Positions 30,701 to 38,892 of a stretch of 64,000 nucleotides of DNA are shown here, piece by piece. The DNA is from Mesorhizobium huakuii. Lineage in GTDB: Bacteria; Pseudomonadota; Alphaproteobacteria; Rhizobiales; Rhizobiaceae. The translations under genes were made by a program, and so were the position numbers. Every line of letters begins with the position of its first letter. The stretch's first letter is position 1. Location: the NCBI RefSeq assembly GCF_014189455.1, contig NZ_CP050296.1, positions 4,150,001 through 4,214,000 of the forward strand. Reading direction: 5' to 3'. The notes under the pieces were generated by a model, which did no database searches, had not been told where the DNA came from, and saw nothing but the letters and a program-made list of their open reading frames with translations.

Positions 30701-31798
30701 GCTGGAAGCCTCGCCGCCGATCGCTTCGACCTCGTTTTTCGGCTCCGACGCGGCAGGCGCGGGTCCCGCGTCATCCTCGCCGGCATGGAAATACCAATGA
30801 TCGTGCTGCGCGGGCGTGCCGCCCGCTACCGGCTGATCGTTGTCGGCGGCAACCGGTGTCGGCCCGGTCGGCTCCGCAACCTCCTGCGCTGCCTGTTCCG
30901 GCATATTTTCGGCCGCGGGCTCGGAAGAGACCGGCTCCTGCTCGACCTCGGCAGCAGCAAGTGGCTCGATCGCTTCTGCCTGCGAAACATCCGCCGTCGG
31001 CTGATTGTCCTGGTGAGGCTTGGATTCTGCGGCGGCGTTCTCTACCGCTGTTTTTTCCCCGCCAATCTCGTTAGCGGGGCTTTCCGTTGCTGCGGGGAGG
31101 GTGTCTGCCGAGGCTTCTGCAGCAGAAGCGTTGTCCTCAAGCTGATTCTCGTCGATCACCACCAGGAGATGCCGCTCCGGCGTCAGCCGGGCGAGGCCGG
31201 CGGGGTAGGAGGTGTTGCCGCCCGGAACCAGGCGCTTGACGATGCGCTCGTCCTCGGCAGCGACATCGGCCACCAGGGCGGCCAGCGTTGCTGGCTGGAT
31301 GCCGAGCTTCGAAAAGCCGTCCGACGCGGCCTCGACATTGCCCCCGGCATCGATGAAGGCGATGAAATGGCCGTCTTCGGTGAAGCCGCTGATCGCCCGG
31401 CTGGCGATCTCGGCGGCACTGCGCGAGCCTGTCTGGGCTGCAGGCACCGCCAGCATGATCGCCTTCTCACCGTCGGGCAGGGTCACGGCACTTGCCTGGA
31501 AGCCGATGGTGCGGCTGGTCATGCCGGTCGCCAACCTGACGGTGATGCCACGATCGCTGCCGATCTCGGGAAAGCCGCTGGTCGCCATGATCTGGCGGCG
31601 GGCAATCAGCGGCAGCTGTGCCGAGGCGCCGATGATCGATTCTATATCGGGATAGCCGAATACGGCGGCACCCGGCCCATTGGCCCAGATCACCTGCTCC
31701 AGGTCCACCGACAGGATCGCGATCGCGTCGCCGGCGGCAAAACGCTGGCGAACCGCGTCGAGCACGGCGACGTCGAGGAAGGAATATTCGGACGGCAT
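27719..31798 (-). CDS. pdhS: large PAS-domain sensor histidine kinase (PdhS/PleC type)
   Basis: A 1359-residue kinase without clear transmembrane helices, so probably cytoplasmic. The N-terminal 220 residues form a PAS-like region. A long Glu/Ala/Pro-rich low-complexity segment follows, then a PAS domain (residues about 390-490, WRTDAEGKFSALSPEF), another acidic linker, and two more PAS domains (about 900-970 and 1020-1100). Next comes HisKA with the phosphorylated His near residue 1135 (SHEIRTPLNAIIGFSELM), and HATPase_c (NAIRYTQAGG, DTGIGMS, GDGTGLGLPLTKAMVEAN). The C-terminal half fits the PdhS/PleC/DivJ kinases that phosphorylate DivK in cell-cycle control. Naming it PdhS is likely but not proven from sequence alone. 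Confidence 0.7.
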   Translation of the reverse strand: MPSEYSFLDVAVLDAVRQRFAAGDAIAILSVDLEQVIWANGPGAAVFGYPDIESIIGASAQLPLIARRQIMATSGFPEIGSDRGITVRLATGMTSRTIGFQASAVTLPDGEKAIMLAVPAAQTGSRSAAEIASRAISGFTEDGHFIAFIDAGGNVEAASDGFSKLGIQPATLAALVADVAAEDERIVKRLVPGGNTSYPAGLARLTPERHLLVVIDENQLEDNASAAEASADTLPAATESPANEIGGEKTAVENAAAESKPHQDNQPTADVSQAEAIEPLAAAEVEQEPVSSEPAAENMPEQAAQEVAEPTGPTPVAADNDQPVAGGTPAQHDHWYFHAGEDDAGPAPAASEPKNEVEAIGGEASSAKQDEAAPPAAPVASPAARTIDRSAAPLRFVWRTDAEGKFSALSPEFADIVGKPAADVIGRRFRDVAAAFGLDASGEIASLLERRDTWSGRSVLWPVVGTDLKIPVDLAALPVYGRSRAFEGFRGFGVARASDAIVDPEAIGMALMPNGKAPEPEAIEAPAEEPKTEEPKAEEPNAADPFKGEVPALTIVPKPERRFADKVIRLAEHRQPANDKGLSTLERSAFREIGERLKKDSAPTEPPKAEKPGTERPLEPAIKTPVEPAPEAAAGTPAMKTEAPIKSAGEVVSTPDAAQDQEPAEAGEIPATEPGNDAVPAEPSETDAEDEADLARLDGAHPDDVVHEEHADTPAGATGSLLSYADRADEPSPVADNDGLPVSELVATEPEDAEPTATEGEPAVANAGHVAADDDDSMTSADFRDAEDNEDWNDGAEDAGVDDQTPEHVAPSTVSDGQAIPPGAETVSARDAAEIQRPRLQVPPLKTEGFVPSAFSVGDESKAPDTLLLGKLPVPLLIHSGDQLHYANEEFLNLTGYAALEDLEDAGGLGALFADPYADDGASDGSDRALRLRTHGGQEFPIDAILRSVPWREGKALMLVVRRSGEDDAPAALHAVGEEPTQPDISELKARIAEMRTIIDTATDGVVLIGSDGTIRSISRPAEALFGFDSDEVAGKPFASLFAIESQRAARDYLTGLSEPGVASVMNDGREVIGREAQGRFIPLFMTIGRLPNDSGFCAVVRDITQWKRAEEDLTQARAVAERASSQKTDFLARISHEIRTPLNAIIGFSELMVDEKFGPVANDRYRDYLRDINRSGNHVLDLVNDLLDISKIEAGQQEMAYEAVSLNDTLAETVAMMQPQANRERVIIRSSFASRLPEVVADLRSVRQIALNILSNAIRYTQAGGQVIVSTAYETSGDVVMRVRDTGIGMSQAEIEQALKPFKQINALKRGRGDGTGLGLPLTKAMVEANRARFTINSTPGEGTLVEVAFPSTRVLAE

Positions 31799-32048
31799 GC
31801 GCTTGGCGAACCCTCACGGAGCGGCGAAATTTGCAGTTAACGCTTTGTTAATAAAAGCCGGCGGCGCGAAGGTCCACAAGCCAGAACGTGCAAAGGCTGG
31901 TTTCTGGGCTTTTGGTTAACGGCCAGAAAGAAATTTATGGTGCACTGCAACAAAGATATTGCAATGCACAAAATTTGCCTTTATATTGCCATCATAACTG
32001 AACGAGACGGCTTTCTGTCAAAGCCGCTGCCGCTGAAAAGGATGGAAA

Positions 32049-32507
32049 ATGTCCAGGACCAAGACCGCCGACACGATCGAAAACGTTGAATTCCCGAGCT
32101 TCGACGCTTCCAAGGCCACCGACCAGATCCGCGCTTTCGCCGAAAAGGGCGTTGAGCAGTCGAAAGAGGCCTATGCCAAGCTGAAGACCGGCGCCGAGGA
32201 GACCCAGAAGGCTCTGGAGTCGACCTATGAGACCGCCAAGACTGTTTCCAGCGACCTGTCGCTCAAGACCATCGCGGCGCTGCGCGCCAATGCCGAAGCC
32301 GGCTTCTCGCATCTCGAAGCTCTGATCGGCGCCAAGTCGCTGTCGGAAGTCGTCGAACTGCAGACCTCCTTCCTGCGCAAGCGCATCGAGTTGACCGTCG
32401 AGCAGGCCAAGGACTTCCAGGCTGTTGCCTCCAAGGCGGCCGAAGACGTCTCCAAGCCGATCAAGACCGCCTTCGAGAAGGCCGTGAAGGACATCAAGGC
32501 TGCCTAA
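32049..32507 (+). CDS. phaP: phasin family protein
   Basis: A 152-residue, almost entirely helical amphipathic protein of the phasin_2 type (FASKATDQ-like N-terminus ASKATDQIRAFAEKG, then ALESTYETAKTVSSDLSLK, and a C-terminal KAAEDVSKPIKTAFEKAV). Phasins coat polyhydroxybutyrate granules. AT-rich sequence upstream (31940-31990) is a probable strong promoter, and the lysine/glutamate codon use is highly biased, as in abundant proteins. It is followed directly by a three-hairpin small RNA, which may be processed from the same transcript. Confidence 0.92.
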   Translation: MSRTKTADTIENVEFPSFDASKATDQIRAFAEKGVEQSKEAYAKLKTGAEETQKALESTYETAKTVSSDLSLKTIAALRANAEAGFSHLEALIGAKSLSEVVELQTSFLRKRIELTVEQAKDFQAVASKAAEDVSKPIKTAFEKAVKDIKAA

Positions 32508-32591
32508 CATTTGCGCATGATCTGAAGATGCAACAAAAGGTCGCATTTTCTTAAAAACGATCAGGCGTATGATGGTAGCCATCAAGGAATA

Positions 32592-32703
32592 CCCGGCGAG
32601 TGGAACCTCCTCCCTCTGCTCCCCGGGGTGACCAGCCAGCACCTCCTCCCGCTGGCTCGTAACAGGAAAAGGCCGGCACCTCCTCCCGCCGGCCTTTTTC
32701 TTT
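32592..32703 (+). ncRNA. three-hairpin anti-Shine-Dalgarno small RNA (CCUCCUCCC class)
   Basis: Three consecutive hairpins each present the motif CCTCCTCCC in the loop: 32606-32614, 32642-32650 and 32679-32687. Hairpin 1 has stem CCCGG/CCGGG. Hairpin 2 has a perfect 7-bp stem AGCCAGC/GCTGGCT. Hairpin 3 has an 11-bp stem AAAAGGCCGGC/GCCGGCCTTTT and ends in T, so it is also the terminator. This matches the architecture of alphaproteobacterial CCUCCUCCC-motif RNAs (the cuckoo/CcsR and alpha-r14 types), which bind ribosome-binding sites of target mRNAs. It begins about 85 bases after the phasin stop, so it may be cut from the phasin mRNA. The 5' end is unknown. Confidence 0.7.
32667..32698 (+). 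terminator. terminator of the phasin/small RNA transcript
   Basis: An 11-bp perfect stem with a 10-base loop (ACCTCCTCCC) followed by a T run. It doubles as the third hairpin of the small RNA. Confidence 0.85.
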
Positions 32704-32856
32704 GCCCGGTGAAACCCGCCCGATACGGCGAGATGTGGGGAAGTGGCCTTTGCTTCGCAAAAGCCTTGAATTAAAATCCATAAGCCCGTATGGACGCATC
32801 GCCGAACGACAGAGCGCTCGAGTGGTTTTCCGCTTCGATGCCGCTCAGGCAAGTGT

Positions 32857-32933
32857 GCCGTTGTAGCTCAGCTGGTTAGAGCGCCGGATTGTGGATCCGG
32901 AGGTCGCTGGTTCGATCCCAGCCAACGGTACCA
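32857..32933 (+). tRNA. tRNA-His (anticodon GTG)
   Basis: A 77-base cloverleaf with D arm GCTCAGCTGGTTAGAGC, anticodon stem CCGGA/TCCGG around TTGTGGA (GTG at 32891-32893), T arm GCTGG-TTCGATC-CCAGC and encoded CCA. The acceptor pairs GCCGTTG with CAACGGT, so the first pair is G1:U72, the discriminator is A73, and the base before G1 is T, so no G-1 is encoded. This is the alphaproteobacterial form of tRNA-His. Confidence 0.95.
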
Positions 32934-33288
32934 TTTGGTTGTCCAACTCGGCCACAGCCTCAAATGCGCGAAGGCGCTCGCCAGTTCAGTCGATCTCTGC
33001 CGCGTATTGGCCCGGTTGCAGTTCGCGCTAGCTCCTAGCAGCCCGCTGCGCTCAGCGCGGCGCTTGATACGGCTGCTCGCCGGTCTCGTCGCGCTTGTTT
33101 CAGCTTTGCCATGATTCACCTCTTACGGTGCTCCAAGCTGCGTCTCGGGAAAAACCACGATGCGCGCCCGGCGCGGAATAATAATTCTCTATATAATCCA
33201 TAGACATTATATTCTGTCTTCGTTGACGACCGGCTTGCCGTTAGCTTCCTCCCGTTGTCGCCCGACAGGGCTATCAAAGGAGTGACGG
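32934..33288. other. intergenic region with candidate operator upstream of the monooxygenase operon
   Basis: No gene is seen. Between 33176 and 33215 the sequence becomes strongly AT-rich and holds an inverted repeat ATATAAT / ATTATAT with an 8-base spacer (33191-33212), about 77-98 bases before the monooxygenase start. It is the best candidate promoter or operator of that operon. Confidence 0.4.
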
Positions 33289-34711
33289 ATGGGTCGGCAT
33301 ATTCGCTTCAACGCTTTCGACATGAATTGCGTTGGCCACCAATCCCCTGGCCTGTGGAAACATCCGCGCGACAAGTCCTGGAAATACAAGGACCTGGACT
33401 ACTGGCAGGACCTGGCTCGGACGCTCGAGCGCGGTATTTTCGACGGCATATTCATCGCCGACGTCATCGGCTATTACGACGTCTACAAGGGCTCGAACTA
33501 CCACGCGATCGAGCAGGCGGCGCAGATTCCGGTCAATGATCCCTTGCAATTGGCCGCGCCGATCGCGCTTGCCACAGAACATCTCGGCATCGGCATTACC
33601 GCCTCGACCTCGTTCGAGCATCCCTACACATTCGCCCGCCGCCTTTCGACCGCCGACCACCACACCAAGGGTCGGGTCGGCTGGAACATCGTCACGTCGT
33701 ATCTGGAAAGTGGCGCCAAGAATGTCGGCCAGACTGGCTTGAAAAGCCATGACAACCGTTACGAGGTCGCGGCCGAATATGTCGAGGTGCTCTACAAGCT
33801 GTTCGAAGGCAGCTGGGAGGAGGGCGCGGTGCTGCGCGATCCGGTCCGTGGCATCTTCACCGACCCCGGCAAGGTCCACGAGATTGGCCACAAGGGCAAG
33901 TTCTTCGAGGTGCCTGGCTACCATCTATCCGAGCCGTCGCCGCAGCGCACCCCGGTTCTCTATCAGGCGGGCGCCTCGGGTCCGGGCAAGGCCTTCGCCG
34001 CCGCCCATGCCGAGTGCGTCTTCGTCGGCGCGCCGACCAAATCGCTGCTCAAGGCCTATGTTTCCGAAATCCGCCAAAAGGCCGCCGCCGCCCGGCCGCG
34101 ATCCGAAGAAGGTTCTGATCTACAACCTGACCACGCTGATCATTGATGAAACGGACGAAAAGGCCCGGAAGCGTTTCGAGGAGTATCAGAGCTATACGTC
34201 CTATGACGGCTCGCTGGTGTTCATGTCCGGCTGGAGCGGTATCGACTTCGGCCAATATGCGCCGACCGACGCGCTCAAGAAGGTCGAGACCAACGCCATC
34301 GTTTCGATGGTCGAGCACTTCGCCGGCAAGGACAAGGCCTGGACCGTCGAGGAACTGGCGAAATGGGGCGGCATCGGCGGCGTCGGGCCTGTCTTCGTCG
34401 GTTCGGCCGGCACAATCGCCGACATCCTGCAGGAATGGGTCGATGAAACCGGGGTCGATGGCTTCAACCTCGCCTATGCGGTGACGCCCGAAAGCTTCGA
34501 AGCCGCCGTCGACCTGCTCGTGCCGGAATTGCAGAAGCGCGGCGTCTATCCCACTGCCTACAAGCCCGGCACGTTGCGTGAAAAGCTGTTCGGCGAAGGG
34601 CCTTACCTTCCTGCGACGCATCCCGCCAGCGGCTACCGTGACATCGAAGCCGTCAAGCGCCGCGAAGCCGACCGTGCTGCGGCGTCCCGTCTGAAATCCG
34701 TGAGTGCGTGA
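33289..34711 (+). pseudogene. LLM-class flavin-dependent monooxygenase (DszA/SnaA type), frameshifted
   Basis: A bacterial-luciferase-fold FMN monooxygenase of about 474 residues once restored. The N-terminus (IRFNAFDMNCVGHQSPGLW, WQDLARTLERGIFDGIFIAD) and motifs GRVGWNIVTS and VLYQAGASGPGKAFAA are those of the NtaA/SnaA/DszA group. The group oxidises N- or S-containing organics such as nitrilotriacetate or dibenzothiophene sulfone, using FMNH2 from a partner reductase. The frame breaks at a CCC run (34091-34093): removing one C gives AAAAGRDPKKVLIYN and continues to the TGA at 34711, which overlaps the next start. Probably a sequencing error. It leads an operon with an ABC importer and a DszC-like enzyme. 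Confidence 0.82.
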
Positions 34712-35478
34712 TGACCGGCCTGCTGGAACTCCACGACGTGTCGCTGTCCTTCAAGGGCGTGCGTGCCCTCAATGCGCTGAGCTTCAGCGTCGCCAAGGGT
34801 GAGATCTGCGCCCTGATCGGGCCGAATGGCGCCGGCAAGAGTTCGCTTCTCAATGTCATCAATGGCGTCTACCGCGCCGACGCCGGCGACATTGTCTTCG
34901 ACGGGCTGCGCTTCGAGGCGATCCATCCGCAGAAGGCGGCCCATCTCGGCATAGGCCGGACCTTCCAGCACAATGCGTTGTTCCGCCGCCTGTCGGCGCG
35001 CGAGAACGTGTTGGCCGGTCTCTCTCGTCATGGCAACGCCAGCTTCTTCGAAAACATCTTTCGGTTGGGAAGGGATGGCGCCGAGCGCCAAGGCTTCCTC
35101 GCCCGCGCCGAGCGCACCATGTCGTTCCTGGGGCTCGACCGCCATGCGGGAAGGATCGTTTCGACACTTCCCTACGGTCTGCAGAAACGCGTCGATCTCG
35201 CCCGGGCATTGGTCGCCGGCCCGAAGCTGCTGCTGCTCGACGAACCGATGGCCGGCATGAACCAGGAAGAGAAGGAGGAGATGAGCCGCGTGATCCGCGA
35301 GGTCAATCGCGTCTTCGGCTCGACCGTGGTGCTGATCGAACACGATGTCGGCATCGTGCTCAACCTCGCCAGCCATGTGGTGGTTCTCGACTACGGCCGC
35401 AAGCTCGCGGACGGGGCACCCGACGAGGTGCGCAAGAATCCCGACGTGATAGCCGCCTATCTCGGCACGGTTCACTGA
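34711..35478 (+). CDS. branched-chain-type ABC transporter ATPase (LivG-like)
   Basis: A 255-residue ATPase with Walker A GPNGAGKSS, Walker B LLLLDEPMAGM and a LivG-type C-terminal end (DEVRKNPDVIAAYLG). The signature motif is modified (LPYGLQKRVDLARAL), as usual in LivG. The start overlaps the stop of the monooxygenase gene (TGATG). It belongs to a complete LivGHMKF-type importer whose cargo, judged by the flanking oxygenases, is more likely an organosulfur or N-heterocyclic compound than an amino acid. Confidence 0.9.
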   Translation: MTGLLELHDVSLSFKGVRALNALSFSVAKGEICALIGPNGAGKSSLLNVINGVYRADAGDIVFDGLRFEAIHPQKAAHLGIGRTFQHNALFRRLSARENVLAGLSRHGNASFFENIFRLGRDGAERQGFLARAERTMSFLGLDRHAGRIVSTLPYGLQKRVDLARALVAGPKLLLLDEPMAGMNQEEKEEMSRVIREVNRVFGSTVVLIEHDVGIVLNLASHVVVLDYGRKLADGAPDEVRKNPDVIAAYLGTVH

Positions 35479-35485
35479 GGAACTC

Positions 35486-36367
35486 ATGTCCTATTTCTTC
35501 GAAACATTGGTCAGCGGTCTGTTTGCCGGAGTGATGTACTCACTCGTCGCGATCGGCTTCGTGCTCATCTACAAGGCATCCGGAGTCTTCAATTTCGCAC
35601 AAGGGGCGATGCTGCTGTTTGCGGCGCTGACCTTCGTCACCCTGATAGAGAAGGGCATGCCGTTTGCCCTGGCCTTCATCGTCACATCGCTTGTCATGGT
35701 GGCGATGGCGATCCTGATCGAGTGGCTGGTGCTGCGGCCGTTGCGAAACCGCGATCCGTTGACCCTGTTCATGGCCACTCTGGGATTGAGCTATGTCATC
35801 GAAGGGTTTGCCCAGCTGCTGATGGGCATGGATGTTCACATGCTCGATCTCGGCATCCCCGATGTCGCCGTACAGGTCGGCGGCATCTATGTCAGCCAGT
35901 TCGACATCATTGCCTCGTTGATCGCGCTGACGCTGGTCGCCACACTGGCCATCGCTTTCAACAAAACGCGCATGGGCATCTCGCTTCGCGCGGTGGCCGC
36001 CGACACGCTTGCGGCGCAGTCAATCGGCATCCGCCTGCCTGTCATCTGGCGCATCGTCTGGAGCGTCGCCGGCATCGTTGCCCTGGTTGCCGGCCTTGTC
36101 TGGGGATCGCGCCAGGGCGTGCAATATTCACTGTCGCTGGTGACGCTCAAGGCGCTGCCGGTGCTGATCATCGGTGGCTTCTCCTCCATCCCGGGCGCCA
36201 TCGCCGGCGGCCTGCTCGTCGGCGCCACTGAGGCATTGGCCGACATCTATGTCGGCCCGCTGGTCAACGGCAGCGTTTCCGCCTGGTTTGCCTACATCCT
36301 CGCGGTCGGCTTCCTGCTGGTGCGTCCGGCCGGTCTGTTCGGCGACCGCGAAATCGAAAGGGTCTGA
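35486..36367 (+). CDS. branched-chain-type ABC transporter permease (LivH-like)
   Basis: A 293-residue inner-membrane permease with eight or so helices. It shows the LivH motifs YKASGVFNFAQGAMLLF and RAVAADTLAAQSIGI, and the typical IIGGFSSIPGAIAGGLLVG near the end. It starts 7 bases after the ATPase gene and precedes LivM by 2 bases, so the operon is tightly packed. Confidence 0.92.
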   Translation: MSYFFETLVSGLFAGVMYSLVAIGFVLIYKASGVFNFAQGAMLLFAALTFVTLIEKGMPFALAFIVTSLVMVAMAILIEWLVLRPLRNRDPLTLFMATLGLSYVIEGFAQLLMGMDVHMLDLGIPDVAVQVGGIYVSQFDIIASLIALTLVATLAIAFNKTRMGISLRAVAADTLAAQSIGIRLPVIWRIVWSVAGIVALVAGLVWGSRQGVQYSLSLVTLKALPVLIIGGFSSIPGAIAGGLLVGATEALADIYVGPLVNGSVSAWFAYILAVGFLLVRPAGLFGDREIERV

Positions 36368-36369
36368 TC

Positions 36370-37428
36370 GTGACCACGCTGCAGGAATCCGCCCCGTCCA
36401 AGCCGTTCCGCCAGCCTGCCTTTGGGGTTGGCACCGTCGCCGTGGTCGGTGGCCTGATCGCCGCCTTCGCGGTGCCGGCGCTTGCCGACGATTATTGGCT
36501 GAGCTCGATCATCATCCCGACGGTGATCATGGGGCTTGCCGGCATCGGCCTGAACCTCTTGATGGGTTATACCGGGCTTGTGTCGATTGGTTCGGCTGCC
36601 TTCATGTCGATCGGCGCCTTCTCGACCTACAATTTGCTGCTGCGTGCGCCGTTCTTGCCGTTGCCGGTCGTCCTGATCTTTGCCGGCCTGATCGCGGCGA
36701 TCGCCGGCGTCATCTTCGGGCTGCCGTCGCTGCGCATCAAGGGCTTCTATCTCGGCGCCTCGACCCTGGGCGCCCAGTTCCTGTTCGAATGGCTGTTCAC
36801 CAATTTCAGCTGGTTTTCGAATGACAGCCAGTCGCTGACCATCTCGGCGCCTCGGCTGCAGATCCTCGACTACGACCTCCAGTCGGCCACCGGCCGCTAC
36901 TATCTGGTGATTGCAACCACCGTGCTGCTCATCGCGCTGGCCTTCGCCATCGTCAAAAGCCGCGTCGGCCGCGAATGGATGGCAATCCGCGACATGGATG
37001 TCGCTGCCTCGGTCATCGGCATCCGCGTTGCGCGCCGCAAGCTGCTGTCCTTCGGCATAAGCTCGTTTTTCCTCGGTATCGCCGGCGCTCTCTGGGCCTA
37101 CGGATATCTCGGCACCGCGGATGCGCATGCGTTCAATCTCGATAAATCGTTCCAGATCCTGTTCATCGTCATCATCGGCGGCGTGGCAACCATCTTCGGC
37201 AATTTTCTCGGTGCCGCCTTCATCGTGCTGACACCGATCCTGCTCGACCGGCTGTCGCTGATCATCGACCTGTCATTCCTCGGCGATCAGGGCGCGCTGG
37301 CAAACCTGCAACACATCATCTTCGGCACGATCATCATCGTGCTGCTGATCAAGGAACCGGATGGATTGTCGAGCCTGGGAAGGCGCGGCGTGGAAGCCCT
37401 TCGCTCGCGAGCACGATCATCCAACTGA
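36370..37428 (+). CDS. branched-chain-type ABC transporter permease (LivM-like)
   Basis: A 352-residue permease with the LivM signatures GYTGLVSIGSAAFMSIGAF, LPSLRIKGFYLGASTLG and REWMAIRDMDVAASVIGI. GTG or a nearby codon may be the start; the first residues (TTLQESAPSKPF) are polar and cytoplasmic. It forms the membrane pore with the preceding LivH-like protein. Confidence 0.92.
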   Translation: MTTLQESAPSKPFRQPAFGVGTVAVVGGLIAAFAVPALADDYWLSSIIIPTVIMGLAGIGLNLLMGYTGLVSIGSAAFMSIGAFSTYNLLLRAPFLPLPVVLIFAGLIAAIAGVIFGLPSLRIKGFYLGASTLGAQFLFEWLFTNFSWFSNDSQSLTISAPRLQILDYDLQSATGRYYLVIATTVLLIALAFAIVKSRVGREWMAIRDMDVAASVIGIRVARRKLLSFGISSFFLGIAGALWAYGYLGTADAHAFNLDKSFQILFIVIIGGVATIFGNFLGAAFIVLTPILLDRLSLIIDLSFLGDQGALANLQHIIFGTIIIVLLIKEPDGLSSLGRRGVEALRSRARSSN

Positions 37429-37523
37429 ACTCAGACAGACGAAACACCTCGGCGCCGGGTCTTTCGTCTCCTCCCAAGCATCAGTCGTCACTTTCTCAAA
37501 ACCACTCAAACAAGGGTTGCACA

Positions 37524-38864
37524 ATGTCATTGCTAACCAAGACCATGTCGCTGGCGGCCGCTGCCGCGATGGCCGTCACGCTGCTGAGCAGCGCGTCTTT
37601 CGCCGAAGACGGCACTGGCCAACAGCTCTATCCGCTGTTTACCTACCGCACCGGGCCTTATGCTCCGTCGTTCATTCCGTTCGGCGCCGGCAATATCGAC
37701 TATCTCCGCTACATCAATGAGGTCGAGGGCGGCGTCGACGGCGTCAAGATCCTCGTCCAGGAATGCGAGACGGCTTACACGATCGAGCGCGGCATCGAAT
37801 GCTACGAACGCTACAAGAACGGCTATAACGGCGCGCTGACGGCGGCAATCTATCCGCATTCCAGCGGTCTCGACGTCGCACTCACCGACAAGGCCCGCAT
37901 CGACAAGATCCCGATCGTCAGCCCTGGCGGTGGCCAGAACATCGCCACCGACGGTCGCGTCTTTCCCTACCAGTATCCATTGGTGTTCGATTACTGGAGC
38001 GAAGCCCAGATCATCGTCGATTACATCGCCCAGCAGGCAGGCGGCTATGACAAGCTCAAGGGGCTGAAGATCGCGACGCTCTATCACGATAGCGGCTATG
38101 GCCGCGACACGATCGAGCCGCTCGGCATCCTCTCCAAGAAATACGGCTTCGAGGACATCCAGATCCCGGTTCCGCATCCCGGCGAACAGCAGCAGACGCA
38201 GTGGCAGCAGATCCGTCGTGCAAACGCAGACTGGGTCTTCCTGCGCGGCTGGGGCGTCATGACGCCGGTGGCGATCAAGACAGCGGCCCGCGTCGGCTTC
38301 CCCGCCAATCGCATCATCGGCGATATCTGGAGCGGTTCGGAAGACGATGCCCGCCCGGCAGGTGCTGCCGCCAACGGTTACCTCGCCGTCTCCGTCTTCC
38401 CGCCGGGCACCGACTACGGCATCCTGAAGACGCTCAAGGCGGATATCCTCGACAAGGGCAAGTCCGACCTGAAGGACAATTCGAAGTTCGGCACGGTTTA
38501 CTACAATTACGGCGTGATCGAAGCCATCACCTTCGTCGAGGCGCTGCGCACCGGCCACAAGAAATTCGGCAACAGGCCATTGACCGCCGCCGAAGGCCAG
38601 TGGGCGCTCGAACATCTCGACATCGATCAGAAGCGGATCGCCGAGCTTGGCGCGGAAGGCCTCATCAGCCCGCTGAAAACCTCGATCGACAACCACAAGG
38701 GCGAAACCATCGCCGCCAAGATCATCCAGTGGAACGGTCAGTCCTGGGACACAAGGACCGACTGGATCAAGGCCGACGCCTCGCTGTTTGCCGACGTCAT
38801 CAAGGCAAAGGCAGCCGCCTACGCCAAGGAAAAGGGCATCGAGCCCCGCGTTGCAACGAACTGA
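37524..38864 (+). CDS. ABC transporter substrate-binding protein (LivK-like)
   Basis: A 446-residue periplasmic binding protein with a signal peptide (TMSLAAAAAMAVTLLSSASFA, cut before EDGTG) and a type I periplasmic-binding fold. Visible features are LRYINEVEGGVDGVKI with QECETAYTIERGIECYERYK, and SPGGGQNIATDGRVFPYQYP. It is longer than leucine-binding proteins (about 370), as in members that bind aromatic or amide ligands. The 95-base gap before it probably allows extra expression of the binding protein. Confidence 0.88.
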   Translation: MSLLTKTMSLAAAAAMAVTLLSSASFAEDGTGQQLYPLFTYRTGPYAPSFIPFGAGNIDYLRYINEVEGGVDGVKILVQECETAYTIERGIECYERYKNGYNGALTAAIYPHSSGLDVALTDKARIDKIPIVSPGGGQNIATDGRVFPYQYPLVFDYWSEAQIIVDYIAQQAGGYDKLKGLKIATLYHDSGYGRDTIEPLGILSKKYGFEDIQIPVPHPGEQQQTQWQQIRRANADWVFLRGWGVMTPVAIKTAARVGFPANRIIGDIWSGSEDDARPAGAAANGYLAVSVFPPGTDYGILKTLKADILDKGKSDLKDNSKFGTVYYNYGVIEAITFVEALRTGHKKFGNRPLTAAEGQWALEHLDIDQKRIAELGAEGLISPLKTSIDNHKGETIAAKIIQWNGQSWDTRTDWIKADASLFADVIKAKAAAYAKEKGIEPRVATN

Positions 38865-38892
38865 CACCAACCCGCACGGACAGGATCGACCC

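Noticed and set aside
29669..31840. 723-codon open frame opposite the PAS kinase
   Set aside because: Antisense to low-complexity Glu/Ala/Pro coding sequence, which leaves long antisense frames open.
32606..32687. Three CCTCCTCCC repeats as a possible CRISPR-like array
   Set aside because: Each copy lies in the loop of a perfect hairpin with different stems, with no uniform spacers and no cas genes; a small RNA explains it.
32857..33288. tRNA-His as attachment site for an integrated island covering the catabolic operons
   Set aside because: No integrase gene and no direct repeat of the tRNA 3' end were found in the window; GC content does not change clearly.
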